From positions 3,038,001 to 3,102,000 of the forward strand of contig NZ_FXBL01000004.1 of NCBI RefSeq assembly GCF_900177325.1: 64,000 nt of DNA. The letters are read 5' to 3'. Of the stretch, positions 18,745-30,431 are shown one piece after another. Origin of the DNA: Mesorhizobium australicum. GTDB taxonomy: Bacteria > Pseudomonadota > Alphaproteobacteria > Rhizobiales > Rhizobiaceae. The notes under the pieces are model-generated. The model did no database searches. It worked only from the letters and a program-made list of their open reading frames with translations, and was not told the DNA's origin. The position numbers were made by a program, and so were the translations under genes. Position 1 is the first letter of the stretch; every line of letters starts with the position of its first letter.

Positions 18745-20466
18745 ATGCAACGACACTCTTCCTTCCCGTCTGCGCCGGTCGCCGCGGATGGCGTATCCGA
18801 GGGCCGGAGTTTCGCCGGATCGTCGTCTGCTCCAATTTCGGGAGAAGAGCTCCAGCCAGCGCCGCAAAGCACAGCCCCGCCAGCCTTCGTGCCAATGCAT
18901 CCCGCACGTTCGGGCGGCTACATGCTGGCCGCGCTGCTGCTTGCGCTCACGCAAGGGCTCGGCATGAACCTGGTTACGGCGAACATTACCCAAATCCAGG
19001 GCTCCATCGGCGCGACGACGAACGAGGCGACCTGGATGGTTGCGGCCTACATGGCGCCGAATGTTTCGCTGTCCCTCGCCCTGATCAAGATACGGGCGCA
19101 ATACGGCCTGAGGAACTTTGCCGAGATCAGCATTCTTGGTTTCGTGCTCGCTTCGGCGCTTAATCTGATGATCAACGACCTGCCGTCGGCGATCATCGTG
19201 CGCTTCATGAGCGGTATTGCCGCAGCGCCGATGTCTACGCTGGGCTTTCTCTACATGCTGGAGCCGTTCCGACCGGAAAGGAAGATGCAGGTCGGACTTC
19301 CGCTGGCACTGACCAACATCTCGCTCGGTGCACCGGTCGCCCGGCTTATCTCGCCGACGCTGTTGGACATTGAAGGCTGGCACAATGTGACATTGCTGGA
19401 GGTCGCGCTAGCCCTCATCGCTTTCTGCCTTGTCTACAACCTGCCGCTCGGGCAGCCCCACCCCAGGGCAAAGGTCATCGAGAAGCTCGACGTCGTCAGC
19501 TATCTCCTTATTGCAATCGGCTTCGGCGCGACTGCCGTCGTCCTTGTGCTCGGCCGCCTCTATTGGTGGTTCGAAGCGCCATGGCTCGGGGTCAGCCTGG
19601 CGGTCGCCATTGCCTGCGTCGCGACTGCCGCCGTGATCGAGCTCAATCGCGAGAATCCGCTGCTGGATATCAGATGGCTGTCGAGCCCAGCCGTGCTGCA
19701 TTTTACCGGCGCGTTGCTGGTCTTCCGCGTGGTGCTCTCGGAGCAGACGACGGGAGCTGCCGGACTGTTCCAGGTTTTCGGCCTCAACAACGGCCAGACG
19801 ATAACATTGTACTGGATCATACTCGTCGCGTCGGTTGCCGGAGGACTGAGTTGCGTGGCGGTGATGAAACCGGGTCGCGAGCCGGAGATCCATCTCGTCG
19901 CGCTCGCGTTCCTGATCGCCGGAGCGCTGATGGACAGCCGCTCGACGAACCTGACGCGTCCGGAGGAAATGTACCTCAGCCAAGCGTTGATCGCCTTCGC
20001 TGGCGCGCTGTTCCTCCCCCCAGCATTGCTCAGCGGATTAATGTCGGCACTCAAGAAGGGGCCGAATTACATACTGAGCTTCGTCATTGTGTTTCTGACC
20101 ACCCAAAGCCTTGGCGGACTGCTCGGTTCGGCGGTGTTCGGCACCTTCATCACGTGGCGGGAGAAACTCCATTCGCACGCGCTGGTGGAGCACCTAGCGC
20201 TCACGGACCCGATCGTCGCACAGCGCGTCGCACAGTTGAGCGGCGCCTATGCCCGATCGCTAACCGACAAAGCGTTGCTCAACCAGGAAGGCATCGCACT
20301 CCTCGGCCAGCAGGCAACGCGAGAGGCCAATGTCCTGGCCTACAACGATGCCTTCCTTCTCATTGCCGCGCTGGCTGCCTTGGCCTTTGTCTGCCTCCTC
20401 ATCCATATCGCCTTCGATACAATCAGACGCTGGCAAGTCGCAGCACCCCAAACGGCCTCCAGCTGA
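18745..20466 (+). CDS. EmrB/QacA-type MFS multidrug exporter (DHA2)
   Basis: A 573-residue inner-membrane protein with about 14 hydrophobic segments, the DHA2 topology. Signature stretches are ALTQGLGMNLVTANITQIQGSIG at the first helix, NEATWMVAAYMAPN and GPNYILSFVIVFLTTQSLGG. The first 50 residues are a Ser/Pro/Ala-rich cytosolic extension; an internal ATG at 18895 would remove it, so the start is uncertain. The MFS motif A is not clearly conserved. It is the second gene of the MarR-EmrB-EmrA operon, 17 nt after the regulator and 16 nt before the fusion protein, and should export drugs together with it. Confidence 0.9.
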   Translation: MQRHSSFPSAPVAADGVSEGRSFAGSSSAPISGEELQPAPQSTAPPAFVPMHPARSGGYMLAALLLALTQGLGMNLVTANITQIQGSIGATTNEATWMVAAYMAPNVSLSLALIKIRAQYGLRNFAEISILGFVLASALNLMINDLPSAIIVRFMSGIAAAPMSTLGFLYMLEPFRPERKMQVGLPLALTNISLGAPVARLISPTLLDIEGWHNVTLLEVALALIAFCLVYNLPLGQPHPRAKVIEKLDVVSYLLIAIGFGATAVVLVLGRLYWWFEAPWLGVSLAVAIACVATAAVIELNRENPLLDIRWLSSPAVLHFTGALLVFRVVLSEQTTGAAGLFQVFGLNNGQTITLYWIILVASVAGGLSCVAVMKPGREPEIHLVALAFLIAGALMDSRSTNLTRPEEMYLSQALIAFAGALFLPPALLSGLMSALKKGPNYILSFVIVFLTTQSLGGLLGSAVFGTFITWREKLHSHALVEHLALTDPIVAQRVAQLSGAYARSLTDKALLNQEGIALLGQQATREANVLAYNDAFLLIAALAALAFVCLLIHIAFDTIRRWQVAAPQTASS

Positions 20467-20482
20467 CAGAGCGTCCACCTCC

Positions 20483-21547
20483 ATGTCAAAATTTCTAAGA
20501 CCTTCCGCAACCACGCTCGCCGTTCTGCTTGGCATTCTAGGTGTCACGCTCGTGCTATACGCTTGGCGGCTGCCGCCTTTCGTGACGACTGTCGAGACCA
20601 CCGACAACGCCTATGTGCGCGGGCAGGTCACGGTCATGTCTCCCCAATTGGCCGGCTATGTCTTGGAGGTGCCCGTGCGGGACTATGACCATGTCAAGGC
20701 AGGGCAGCTTCTCGTACGCCTCGACGACCGAATCTACCTTCAAAAGCTTGAGCAGGCGCGTGCGACGCTGTCTGGACAGCAAGCCTCGCTTGCGAATTCA
20801 CAGCAGGCCCAGGCATCTGCCGAGGCCCGCATCCGCGCGAGTGAGGCTGCGCTCGAAGGAGCAAAAGTGGCTCTTGATATAGCGGAAAAAAACTGGGAAC
20901 GGCTGGAGCCGCTGCTGAACAAGGGCGTGGTGACGGCCAGCGACGCCGATAAGAGCCGTTCTACCGTTGATCAGGCACGTGCAAACCATGCCCAGGCCGA
21001 GGCAAGCCTTGATGTCGCCAGACAAGACTTGCAGGCAACCATTGTCAGTCGACGCTCTTTAGAAGCTGCCGTGCAGGGCGCCGAGGCGGCTACGCATCTT
21101 GCCGAGATCGATCTGGAGAACACCCGTATCGTTGCGCCTCAGGACGGAACACTGGGTGAGGTGGGAGCGCGGATCGGTCAATATGTAGCCGCCGGCACTC
21201 AGCTCGTCGCGCTGGTGCCCGAGCGCAAATGGGTGGTTGCGAATTTCAAGGAGACACAACTCGCCGACATGAAGATCGGCCAGCTTGCCAAGATGACCAT
21301 CGATGCGCTGCATCATGCAGAACTGACCGGCCATATCGAACAGTTCGCACCCGCCACTGGCTCTGAGTTCAGCGTGCTGAAGGCCGATAACGCCACGGGA
21401 AACTTCACCAAGGTCGCGCAACGGTTGCCGCTACGCATCACGATCGACCCGGGTCAGGCCTTGGCCGACCGGCTGGCGCCCGGCATGTCCGTTGTCGTCA
21501 CCATCGATACGGCGACAAAACCTTCGATCAACATCGCTACTAAATAG
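20483..21547 (+). CDS. EmrA/HlyD-type membrane fusion protein
   Basis: A 354-residue periplasmic adaptor anchored by one N-terminal membrane helix (TLAVLLGILGVTLVLYAW). The lipoyl/biotinyl-like half follows in TTDNAYVRGQVTVMSPQLAGYV and VKAGQLLVRLD, then an Ala/Gln-rich coiled coil (residues about 90-195), then the barrel-sandwich return IVAPQDGTLGEVGARIGQYV and VVANFKETQLADMKIGQ. The ATG at 20483 starts just before the membrane helix; the upstream frame overlaps emrB and is not coding. It links the pump to an outer-membrane channel, which is not encoded here. Confidence 0.92.
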   Translation: MSKFLRPSATTLAVLLGILGVTLVLYAWRLPPFVTTVETTDNAYVRGQVTVMSPQLAGYVLEVPVRDYDHVKAGQLLVRLDDRIYLQKLEQARATLSGQQASLANSQQAQASAEARIRASEAALEGAKVALDIAEKNWERLEPLLNKGVVTASDADKSRSTVDQARANHAQAEASLDVARQDLQATIVSRRSLEAAVQGAEAATHLAEIDLENTRIVAPQDGTLGEVGARIGQYVAAGTQLVALVPERKWVVANFKETQLADMKIGQLAKMTIDALHHAELTGHIEQFAPATGSEFSVLKADNATGNFTKVAQRLPLRITIDPGQALADRLAPGMSVVVTIDTATKPSINIATK

Positions 21548-21577
21548 GAAGCGGACACGAGCGAGACACCGGCGCAG

Positions 21578-22252
21578 CTACCCCCTCGTTCCCCTCGCAT
21601 CCGCCGTGGCCGGCACCCCGCCTTCCACCGAGTCCAGCCAGCCGCGCGCATAGGCGATGTCGCCTTCGCCGCATTCGTGGCCGGAGCTCAGCGTGTCCTG
21701 CACGACCACCGCACCGTTGCGCTTCAACAGGTCGCCCAGCATCGCGCCGTAGGAGCCGTAGATCTGGTCGGTGGCGCCGGACAGGATCAGCACGCGCGCG
21801 GCGGTGAGGTCGGCCTTGGGGGCGGATTCGAGGACGGACATGGCGCGCATCAGCACCGCCTGGCGGATTGCGCCGGGGTGGAGCAGCATGGTCGCGGCCA
21901 CCAGGTTGGCGCCGTTCGAATAGCCGAGGAACAGGGTGCGGTCCGGATCGGTGACGCCGTCGCGGCGCAGGCCGTCGAGGAAGCCGGAAAAGGTGTCGGC
22001 TTCCAGCGCCACGCTCGACTGGTCAAAGGTGATCGGGCTCAGCTTGCGGTACCAGCGGCGCTCGCCGTTCTGCAGGATACGGCCGCGGGGCGCGACGATC
22101 CGCGCTTTCGGATCGAGCATCCGCGCCAGCGGCAGGATCGCCGCCTCATCCGCGCCCGACCCGTGCAACGCCACGATCGTCCGCTCGGCTGGGTCCTGCG
22201 GCTCATAGAGCCGGTAGACATAGCTGCGGTCATACCGCAGCGGCGCATCCAT
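21578..22252 (-). CDS. Alpha/beta hydrolase, phospholipase/carboxylesterase family
   Basis: A 224-residue alpha/beta hydrolase. The oxyanion region is HGSGADE, the nucleophile elbow is GYSNGAN, and the acid and base are probably Asp in LSGATDQIYG and His in SSGHECGEGD. This is the pattern of the small phospholipase/carboxylesterase family. The ATG at 22252 has GAGAGG upstream; another ATG lies 15 nt earlier. It is convergent with the drug-export operon, 30 nt between stops. The substrate is unknown. Confidence 0.85.
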   Translation of the reverse strand: MDAPLRYDRSYVYRLYEPQDPAERTIVALHGSGADEAAILPLARMLDPKARIVAPRGRILQNGERRWYRKLSPITFDQSSVALEADTFSGFLDGLRRDGVTDPDRTLFLGYSNGANLVAATMLLHPGAIRQAVLMRAMSVLESAPKADLTAARVLILSGATDQIYGSYGAMLGDLLKRNGAVVVQDTLSSGHECGEGDIAYARGWLDSVEGGVPATADARGTRG

Positions 22253-22451
22253 CCAGTCGCCTCTCATTGTGCGCTCCGCCCAAATCGATCCGACCCCTCA
22301 TTGTTATCTCCTTAAACGATAGTTGATCGAACCGACACAGTTTTTCGCCGTTTAGGGATGCCTACAAACCCGACCGGGGTCGTGGGGATTGGAAGAGCCG
22401 GGCGGCGCACAGCGCGTCGTCCAGGGCAAAAACTGGCCGGGAATCAGAGAC

Positions 22452-23600
22452 ATGCGTGCCGAGCGAGACACTCGAATCGACGTCATCAGGGCAATTGTGC
22501 TGCTGATGATCTTCATCAACCACGTTCCCGGGAACGTCTACGAAAAGTTCACGCTCAAGAATCTCGGCTTCTCCGACGCGGCCGAGGTGTTCGTGCTGAT
22601 CTCGGGACTCGCGATCGGCCTTGTCTACGGGCAGAAGATGACGGGCGGGCAAGGGGTGAGGTCCGCGCTCGCCATCTGGCGCCGGGCGTGGGTGCTGTTC
22701 TACACCCATATCATGATGACGGTGGCGACGCTGACCATCTTCTGCGGCGCCGCGGTGTTCGCGCTGCGGCCCGACCTGTTGGAGATGATCAACATCGGTC
22801 CGCTGATGGAGGACCCCGCCCGCGTGGTGGTGGGCATAGGCACGCTCGGCCACCAGCTTGGCTACAACAACATCCTGCCGGTCTACATGCTGCTGCTTCT
22901 CGCCACGCCGGCGATCGTGTGGCTGCTCAACCGCAGCATGGCCGGGACGCTGGCCGCCTCGGGCGCGCTGTGGCTCGCGGCCGGCATCTTCCAGGTCGCG
23001 CCGGCGAACTATCCGCTGCCGGGAGTCTGGTTCCTCAACCCGCTGTCCTGGCAGTTTCTCTACGTCATCGGCATCGCCGGCATGATGCATGTCAGGTCCG
23101 GCGGATCTCTGCCGCAGCATCCGCTCTGGACCCGGCTGGCGCTCGCCTATCTCGTCTTCGCGTTCCTGTGGATCCACGGCCCGTTCTGGGGCCATGTGAC
23201 GTGGCTCGGCCTGCCCGAAGTGCTGGGCGGGTTCAACAAGACCTTCCTGTCGCTCTTCCGCCTGCTCGACGTTTTGGCGCTCGCCTATCTCGTCGCGCGC
23301 TGGCCGGCGGTGTCGGGGCTGGCGCGAACGGCGCCCGACCATCCGCTGGCGATCCTCGGCAAGCATTCGCTGCCGGTGTTCGTCACCGGAACGATGTGCG
23401 CGATGGTGGCGCAGGTGCTGCGCCATCTGGACCAGCCCGGCCTGGGCTTCGACACGCTGCTGATCGCCACCGGCATCGCCACGCAGCTCGCTGTGGCCTA
23501 TTTCCTCGAATGGAAGGCGGACATGACGCGGACGGCCGCCGCGAAGGCGCCGAAGGCAAGGGGGGCGGGAGAGGCCAAGGCGCTGCCGGTCGCGGCGTGA
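22452..23600 (+). CDS. opgC: OpgC-type membrane acyltransferase
   Basis: A 382-residue integral membrane protein with about 10 helices, of the OpgC family (related to acyltransferase 3). The start DTRIDVIRAIVLLMIFINHVPGNVYE holds the conserved Asp, Arg and His of the first helix; FSDAAEVFVLISGLAIG is the second family motif, and LAILGKHSLPVFVTGT comes late. OpgC adds succinyl groups to osmoregulated periplasmic glucans, which in rhizobia affect osmoadaptation and host interaction. The start at 22452 is just before the conserved N-terminus. It is monocistronic here; opgG/opgH are not nearby. Confidence 0.9.
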   Translation: MRAERDTRIDVIRAIVLLMIFINHVPGNVYEKFTLKNLGFSDAAEVFVLISGLAIGLVYGQKMTGGQGVRSALAIWRRAWVLFYTHIMMTVATLTIFCGAAVFALRPDLLEMINIGPLMEDPARVVVGIGTLGHQLGYNNILPVYMLLLLATPAIVWLLNRSMAGTLAASGALWLAAGIFQVAPANYPLPGVWFLNPLSWQFLYVIGIAGMMHVRSGGSLPQHPLWTRLALAYLVFAFLWIHGPFWGHVTWLGLPEVLGGFNKTFLSLFRLLDVLALAYLVARWPAVSGLARTAPDHPLAILGKHSLPVFVTGTMCAMVAQVLRHLDQPGLGFDTLLIATGIATQLAVAYFLEWKADMTRTAAAKAPKARGAGEAKALPVAA

Positions 23601-23621
23601 GCGGAAGGTGGGGCGCCGGCC

Positions 23622-23882
23622 TTACCGCCCGTCGCCATGGCTGCCGGAACCGACCTGCACCCAGACATAGCCCGAGACGGTGAGCTCCCACTTGCCGAAC
23701 TTCTTCGTGCCCAAGGCATCGGCCGGCGGCTCCTCGGGCTCGGGTTCGGGCGCGACGATCGAATAGGTACTGTCGACGCCGGGCAGCGCGGCGTCCTTCT
23801 TCGCCTCGTCGGCGACGGCCGGCAGGCTCGCGGCTGCGAGGACAGCGAGTGTGGCGAGGAGGGCGGAGCGCATGCGAAGCAT
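23622..23882 (-). CDS. Small secreted protein, function unknown
   Basis: An 86-residue protein with a signal peptide (RSALLATLAVLAAASLPAVADE), then an acidic Pro/Glu-rich stretch (PEPEPEEPP) and a short C-terminal part GKWELTVSGYVWVQVGSG that looks like a beta-strand pair. No family is recognised. Alternative start codons at 23882 and 23873 both keep the signal. It is convergent with opgC and divergent from ssb. Confidence 0.65.
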   Translation of the reverse strand: MLRMRSALLATLAVLAAASLPAVADEAKKDAALPGVDSTYSIVAPEPEPEEPPADALGTKKFGKWELTVSGYVWVQVGSGSHGDGR

Positions 23883-23999
23883 GACGCCAGCATAGCCTTT
23901 CGTCCTGCCGAAAGCCACCCGGCCGACGCCAGGACCGGCCGGCGTCGCACGCAGGAATCGCCCGCAATCGGCGCTTGCCACCGGGTCCGGAATATTATA

Positions 24000-24014
24000 G
24001 AACATAACAGGAAC
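24000..24014. promoter_or_regulatory. LexA (SOS) box upstream of ssb
   Basis: GAACATAACAGGAAC is an exact GAAC-N7-GAAC site, 109 nt upstream of the ssb ATG. It has the same form as the box before uvrA. Confidence 0.85.
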
Positions 24015-24123
24015 AGACAAAGATGTGGACAGCGGGAGGGTTTTCCCACGCCCCGGCGCATCGGCTGTCCTGTTCGGTTATGATACGGCTCGATTTGGTT
24101 TCGGATAAGCGCGGAGCGGTGTG

Positions 24124-24630
24124 ATGGCGGGTAGCGTGAACAAGGTGATCCTGGTGGGCAATCTGGGGGCGGACCCGGAGATCCGCCGGCTGAACTCGGG
24201 CGACGCCGTCGTCAACCTCCGCATCGCGACGTCGGAGAGCTGGCGCGACAAGAATTCCGGCGAGCGCAAGGAAAAGACCGAGTGGCATCAGGTCGTGATC
24301 TTCAACGACCAGCTTGCCAAGGTGGCCGAGCAGTATCTGAAGAAGGGCATGAAGGTCTATATCGAGGGCCAGCTCCAGACCCGCAAATGGGAAAAGGACG
24401 GCGTCGAGCGCTACACGACCGAAGTGGTGCTGCAGAAGTTCCGCGGCGAGCTGCAGATGCTCGACTCGCGCGGCGAGGGCGGCGGTGGCGGCCAGGTGTC
24501 GTATGACCGCGGCGGCCGCTCCGGCGGCTCCGATTTCGGCCAGTCGGGACCGTCGGACTACGGTTCGCGAGGCGGCGGGGGCGGCGGACGCCCGGCATCG
24601 CGCGACCTCGACGACGACATCCCGTTCTAG
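24124..24630 (+). CDS. ssb: Single-stranded DNA-binding protein
   Basis: A 168-residue SSB. The OB fold fills residues 1-110 and starts with [43 protein letters not shown] and [11 protein letters not shown] are classic. A Gly/Arg-rich flexible linker follows, and the last residues DDDIPF form the acidic tip that recruits repair and replication proteins. A GTG 3 nt upstream is the only rival start. A LexA box upstream predicts SOS induction. A GyrI-like gene begins 16 nt after the stop and is probably co-transcribed. Confidence 0.98.
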   Translation: MAGSVNKVILVGNLGADPEIRRLNSGDAVVNLRIATSESWRDKNSGERKEKTEWHQVVIFNDQLAKVAEQYLKKGMKVYIEGQLQTRKWEKDGVERYTTEVVLQKFRGELQMLDSRGEGGGGGQVSYDRGGRSGGSDFGQSGPSDYGSRGGGGGGRPASRDLDDDIPF

Positions 24631-24646
24631 GCCGCGCTGACGGCGC

Positions 24647-25150
24647 ATGTGCGTCTGGTGCGAGGGTGCGGCCACCGGTCTCGACGGGTTCGCGATCGAG
24701 ACGCGGGGGCAGGCGCGGCTCGCCGGGCGGTGGTGGCAAGGCACGCATGCCGACGCCGTCGCCGGCGGCCTGAGGGAGGTGCTGGCGGCGTTGCGCGAGC
24801 GCATCCTGGAGGAGCCGGCGTTTGCGCCTGGGCCGGTGGTCGTCGTAACGCTGGCCGGGCAGGGGGATGACGTCCGATGCTTCGCCGGCGCGCGGCTGGA
24901 AGACGGCGCATCACTGCCGGACGGGCTGGAGGAGTTCCTTGTTCCCGCTTGCGACTACGCCAGCGCCCTGCACCGTGCGACCGAGGGCGAGGTCATCGAC
25001 CGTTATGCGGCGATGTTGGACTGGATGCGGGCGGAGCGACTTTCCCGCGATTGCTCGCAGATTCAGCACCGTGAGGAATATCCGCTGCATGCCGACTTCG
25101 CTCGGCCCGAGGCGGTCAGGTTGATGGTGCCGATCGTCCACAAGTCTTGA
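24647..25150 (+). CDS. GyrI-like (effector-binding domain) protein, tentative
   Basis: A 167-residue protein. Its C-terminal half, EGEVIDRYAAMLDWMRAERLS followed by REEYPLHADFARPEAVRLMVPIV, has the spacing of the GyrI-like/AraC effector-binding fold (a helix ending in a short W-containing turn, then an ...RPEA..L.VPI strand). The N-terminal part RLAGRWWQGTHADAVAGGLREVLAALRERI would be the first repeat of the same fold. It lacks a DNA-binding domain. Such single-domain proteins bind small molecules. The gene lies 16 nt after ssb, suggesting co-transcription under SOS control. The assignment is by pattern only. Confidence 0.55.
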   Translation: MCVWCEGAATGLDGFAIETRGQARLAGRWWQGTHADAVAGGLREVLAALRERILEEPAFAPGPVVVVTLAGQGDDVRCFAGARLEDGASLPDGLEEFLVPACDYASALHRATEGEVIDRYAAMLDWMRAERLSRDCSQIQHREEYPLHADFARPEAVRLMVPIVHKS

Positions 25151-25200
25151 CTGCCCGGACAGGCATGGCGGCTAGTTTTTGCCGCGCGGCAGGAGAGCAG

Positions 25201-25467
25201 TCAGGCGCGGCTCGGATGCAACTGCTCAACCACGACATCCAGCGTCACTGTTGCCGGGCTGATTTCGGTCGCAGCCGTATGCAGCACGTGCGTCACACGA
25301 TACAGGTTCGTCAAAATCACACCTCGTTCGTCCCGCACGTCGTCGGGCGTGAACGCGATCAGTTCTCCGATCCTCGGAACCTCCGCGAAGGTTCGCACCG
25401 GCAGCCATTTCCCTTCTGCCAAGTCCTCTTCCCGACCACTGACCTTGATAGTGCAGCTAACCGACAT
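25201..25467 (-). CDS. Conserved small hypothetical protein
   Basis: An 88-residue protein starting MSVSCTIKVSGREEDLAEGKW and continuing RTFAEVPRIGELIAF, TPDDVRDERG and YRVTHVLHTAATE. The pattern of small beta strands (GELIAF, VILTNLYRVTHVLH, VTLDVVVEQL) suggests a compact beta barrel. No family name can be given. It lies upstream of nothing on its strand and ends 50 nt from the GyrI-like stop (convergent). Confidence 0.6.
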   Translation of the reverse strand: MSVSCTIKVSGREEDLAEGKWLPVRTFAEVPRIGELIAFTPDDVRDERGVILTNLYRVTHVLHTAATEISPATVTLDVVVEQLHPSRA

Positions 25468-25521
25468 CGCCTCGCCATCCGCTGAGTTGAGCGCAGAAAA
25501 ATGCCCACGCCATGTCGAACC

Positions 25522-26151
25522 TCAGGCCGCCATCAGCGCCTTGATGCCGTCGGCGACGAACTGCACGGCGAGCGCGGCGAGGATGACGCCGAGCAGGCGG
25601 GTCAGGATCGAACGGCCGGTCTGGCCGAGGAAGCCGTCGATGCGCTCGGCGAGGAAGAAGACGAGCCAGGTCAGCACGATGCCGGCGAGCAGGATCAAAA
25701 GCAGCGCGACCTGGCCGTAGAGCGTCGGGAAGGAGCCCGAGAGCAGCACCGTGGCCGAGATCGCGCCAGGCCCGGCGATCAGCGGGATGGCAAGCGGGAA
25801 GGCGGCGATGTTGTGGATGTGGTCGCGCGTGATCGCGACGTCGGCGCTCTTCTCCTTGCGGTCGTTGCGGCGCTCGAAGATCATCTCGAAGGCGATGAAG
25901 AACAGGAGCAGCCCGCCCGCGACGCGGAAGGCCGGCAGCGTGATGCCGAACATGTTCAGGATGGCGGCGCCCGCCACCGCGAAGACGGCGAGCACGATGA
26001 AGCCGATCACCGAGGCGCGCAGCGCCACCTGGCTGCGCTCCGACCGGTTCATGCCGCGCGTCAGCGCCAGGAACAGCGGCGCCAGCCCCGGCGGATCGAT
26101 CGTCACCAGCACCGTTACGAAGGCGTTGAACAGGCTCTCGATGGTCGGCAT
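25522..26151 (-). CDS. MarC family integral membrane protein
   Basis: A 209-residue protein with six predicted membrane segments, starting FVTVLVTIDPPGLAPLFLALTRGM, with the family motifs RASVIGFIVLAVFA, GGLLLFFIAFEMIF, FPLAIPLIAGPGAIS and LGVILAALAVQFVADGI. MarC proteins were once linked to multiple antibiotic resistance, but a transport substrate has not been established. It follows the CPBP gene on the same strand with 24 nt between them and may be co-transcribed. Confidence 0.93.
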   Translation of the reverse strand: MPTIESLFNAFVTVLVTIDPPGLAPLFLALTRGMNRSERSQVALRASVIGFIVLAVFAVAGAAILNMFGITLPAFRVAGGLLLFFIAFEMIFERRNDRKEKSADVAITRDHIHNIAAFPLAIPLIAGPGAISATVLLSGSFPTLYGQVALLLILLAGIVLTWLVFFLAERIDGFLGQTGRSILTRLLGVILAALAVQFVADGIKALMAA

Positions 26152-26175
26152 GGCGTCCCCCTCCGCGCCGCCATG

Positions 26176-27159
26176 CTACTCCACGGGCACCGGAGCGCAA
26201 CCGGCATCCGGCCGCCGGCCGACCCTCAGCGGCGAGCGCTGGTGAAGGAGCAGAAACAGCACGAGCAGGCAGGACAGCACATCCATGCCGATCAGCAACG
26301 CGGCCTCGCTCCCGGTCCAGCGCGGATCCGACAGGGCGAGGTAGAGATAGAGCGCGAATTCATTGTCGTCGCCCCGCGGCGAGAAGACGAGGAAGGCGAA
26401 GATATTGTTGACGACGTGATACCCCATCGCCGCGCCGAGATTGCCTGTGGCCACGACGAGAACGGTCGCCGCGACCGCGAACAGGAAGACGGAGCCGAAG
26501 ATCGCCAGCAGCATGTGCGCCTGCACCTCCGGGTCCCAATGCGCGATGGTGAAGATGAGCAGCGGGATCGCCGCCCAGACGAGCGGGCTCGCGAACCGGT
26601 TGGCGAGCAGTTGCATCAGATAGCCGCGGAATACCACTTCCTCGGCCGATGCCTGCAGCGCGATCAAACCCGCGACCGGCAGCAGGTAGACCAGCCAGTC
26701 GGCAAGCGCCAGCGACGACCGTTCGATCGGCAAGTCCTGCGAATCCGGACCGACGAGCATCGACAGGCCGAAGGCGAGGCAGCCGGCGAGAACCGCCTTC
26801 AGGCCATCCCGGACGTCGATCCGCCGGTCCGCGCCGAGGACGCTCGACAGGCGCCGACGGTGCACAATGCGCAGCACGGCCCAGACCACACCCCACAGAA
26901 CGCCCAGGGTGACGAGCAGGGTCGCCGTCCCGGCGCGGCCGGCAAAGGCGGTCTGGAGGCGATCGGAGATCGATGCATACGAGATTCCGTACCAGGCACT
27001 GATGATCGCAGACGCGGCGAACATGACGACGACCGTGGTGACGACCCACAGAGCCACGATCAGCACCATACCGATGACGATGGACGGGACGCCCCATCGG
27101 CCCTCCCTCGCGAGGGCGACATATTGCCGGAAAGGCGAGGTGGTTTCGGTCGGCGGCAT
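26176..27159 (-). CDS. CPBP family intramembrane metalloprotease
   Basis: A 327-residue membrane protein with about eight helices and the CPBP (CAAX protease and bacteriocin-processing, Abi) motifs: the glutamate pair in SAEEVVFRGYL, the His in FTIAHWDP and the HVVNN segment. The family includes Rce1-type proteases; bacterial members are often linked to peptide processing or stress, and this one has no visible substrate gene. It precedes marC by 24 nt and is divergent from gyrA. Confidence 0.88.
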   Translation of the reverse strand: MPPTETTSPFRQYVALAREGRWGVPSIVIGMVLIVALWVVTTVVVMFAASAIISAWYGISYASISDRLQTAFAGRAGTATLLVTLGVLWGVVWAVLRIVHRRRLSSVLGADRRIDVRDGLKAVLAGCLAFGLSMLVGPDSQDLPIERSSLALADWLVYLLPVAGLIALQASAEEVVFRGYLMQLLANRFASPLVWAAIPLLIFTIAHWDPEVQAHMLLAIFGSVFLFAVAATVLVVATGNLGAAMGYHVVNNIFAFLVFSPRGDDNEFALYLYLALSDPRWTGSEAALLIGMDVLSCLLVLFLLLHQRSPLRVGRRPDAGCAPVPVE

Positions 27160-27345
27160 TCAGGCTCCGGTGCGGTTCGCGCCCTTCAGAAAGCCGAATC
27201 GCGGGCGCGAATTCAAGGCGCCGCGTGGCATGGCGACCGGTTGCCGTTGCGAAATGCGGCTCCGGAATTCGCAGCCGCTTCGTCATTCGTGCCTATCTAT
27301 TTGAAAAGGCGCCATGAATAACCCACAGCGACTGAGCCGCGGGAT

Positions 27346-27375
27346 TTGGAAAACCACCCTTCGTTCTTATATAAT
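27346..27375 (+). promoter_or_regulatory. gyrA promoter, sigma-70 type
   Basis: TTGGAA (27346-27351) and a perfect TATAAT (27370-27375) are separated by 18 bp. The -10 ends 34 nt before the gyrA start codon, giving a short leader. Confidence 0.75.
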
Positions 27376-27409
27376 GGGGGCAAGATTCTGCCAGAAAGCG
27401 TGATCCCCA

Positions 27410-30181
<2,772 letters not shown>

Positions 30182-30221
30182 TCCGTCGGCTCTGGGCCGG
30201 GCGAGGTCACTGCTTCCAGCA

Positions 30222-30337
30222 GCCGTCATCCTCGGCCTTGTCCCGCGGATCTGCCGAAGCTCGCAAGTAGCTGATAGTTATTCCGTTTCTGTGCGCCTAT
30301 GTCGATAGATCCTCGGGCCAAGCCCGAGGATGACGGC
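30222..30337. repeat. Intergenic inverted repeat, CGTCATCCTCGG type
   Basis: Two 30-nt arms, 30222-30251 (GCCGTCATCCTCGG...) and 30308-30337 (...CCGAGGATGACGGC), are inverted copies with a few mismatches around a 56-nt A+T-richer centre. The right arm itself is a palindrome. The same element occurs at 57968-58071. Confidence 0.85.
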
Positions 30338-30431
30338 GCGAGAAGGTCTCCGATTGTACAGGTAGCCCGTGACTGTGCGATCACCTCCCGGAGGAGATCG
30401 TCTCGCGGAGGCGCTCAACTTGTGCCACGGC

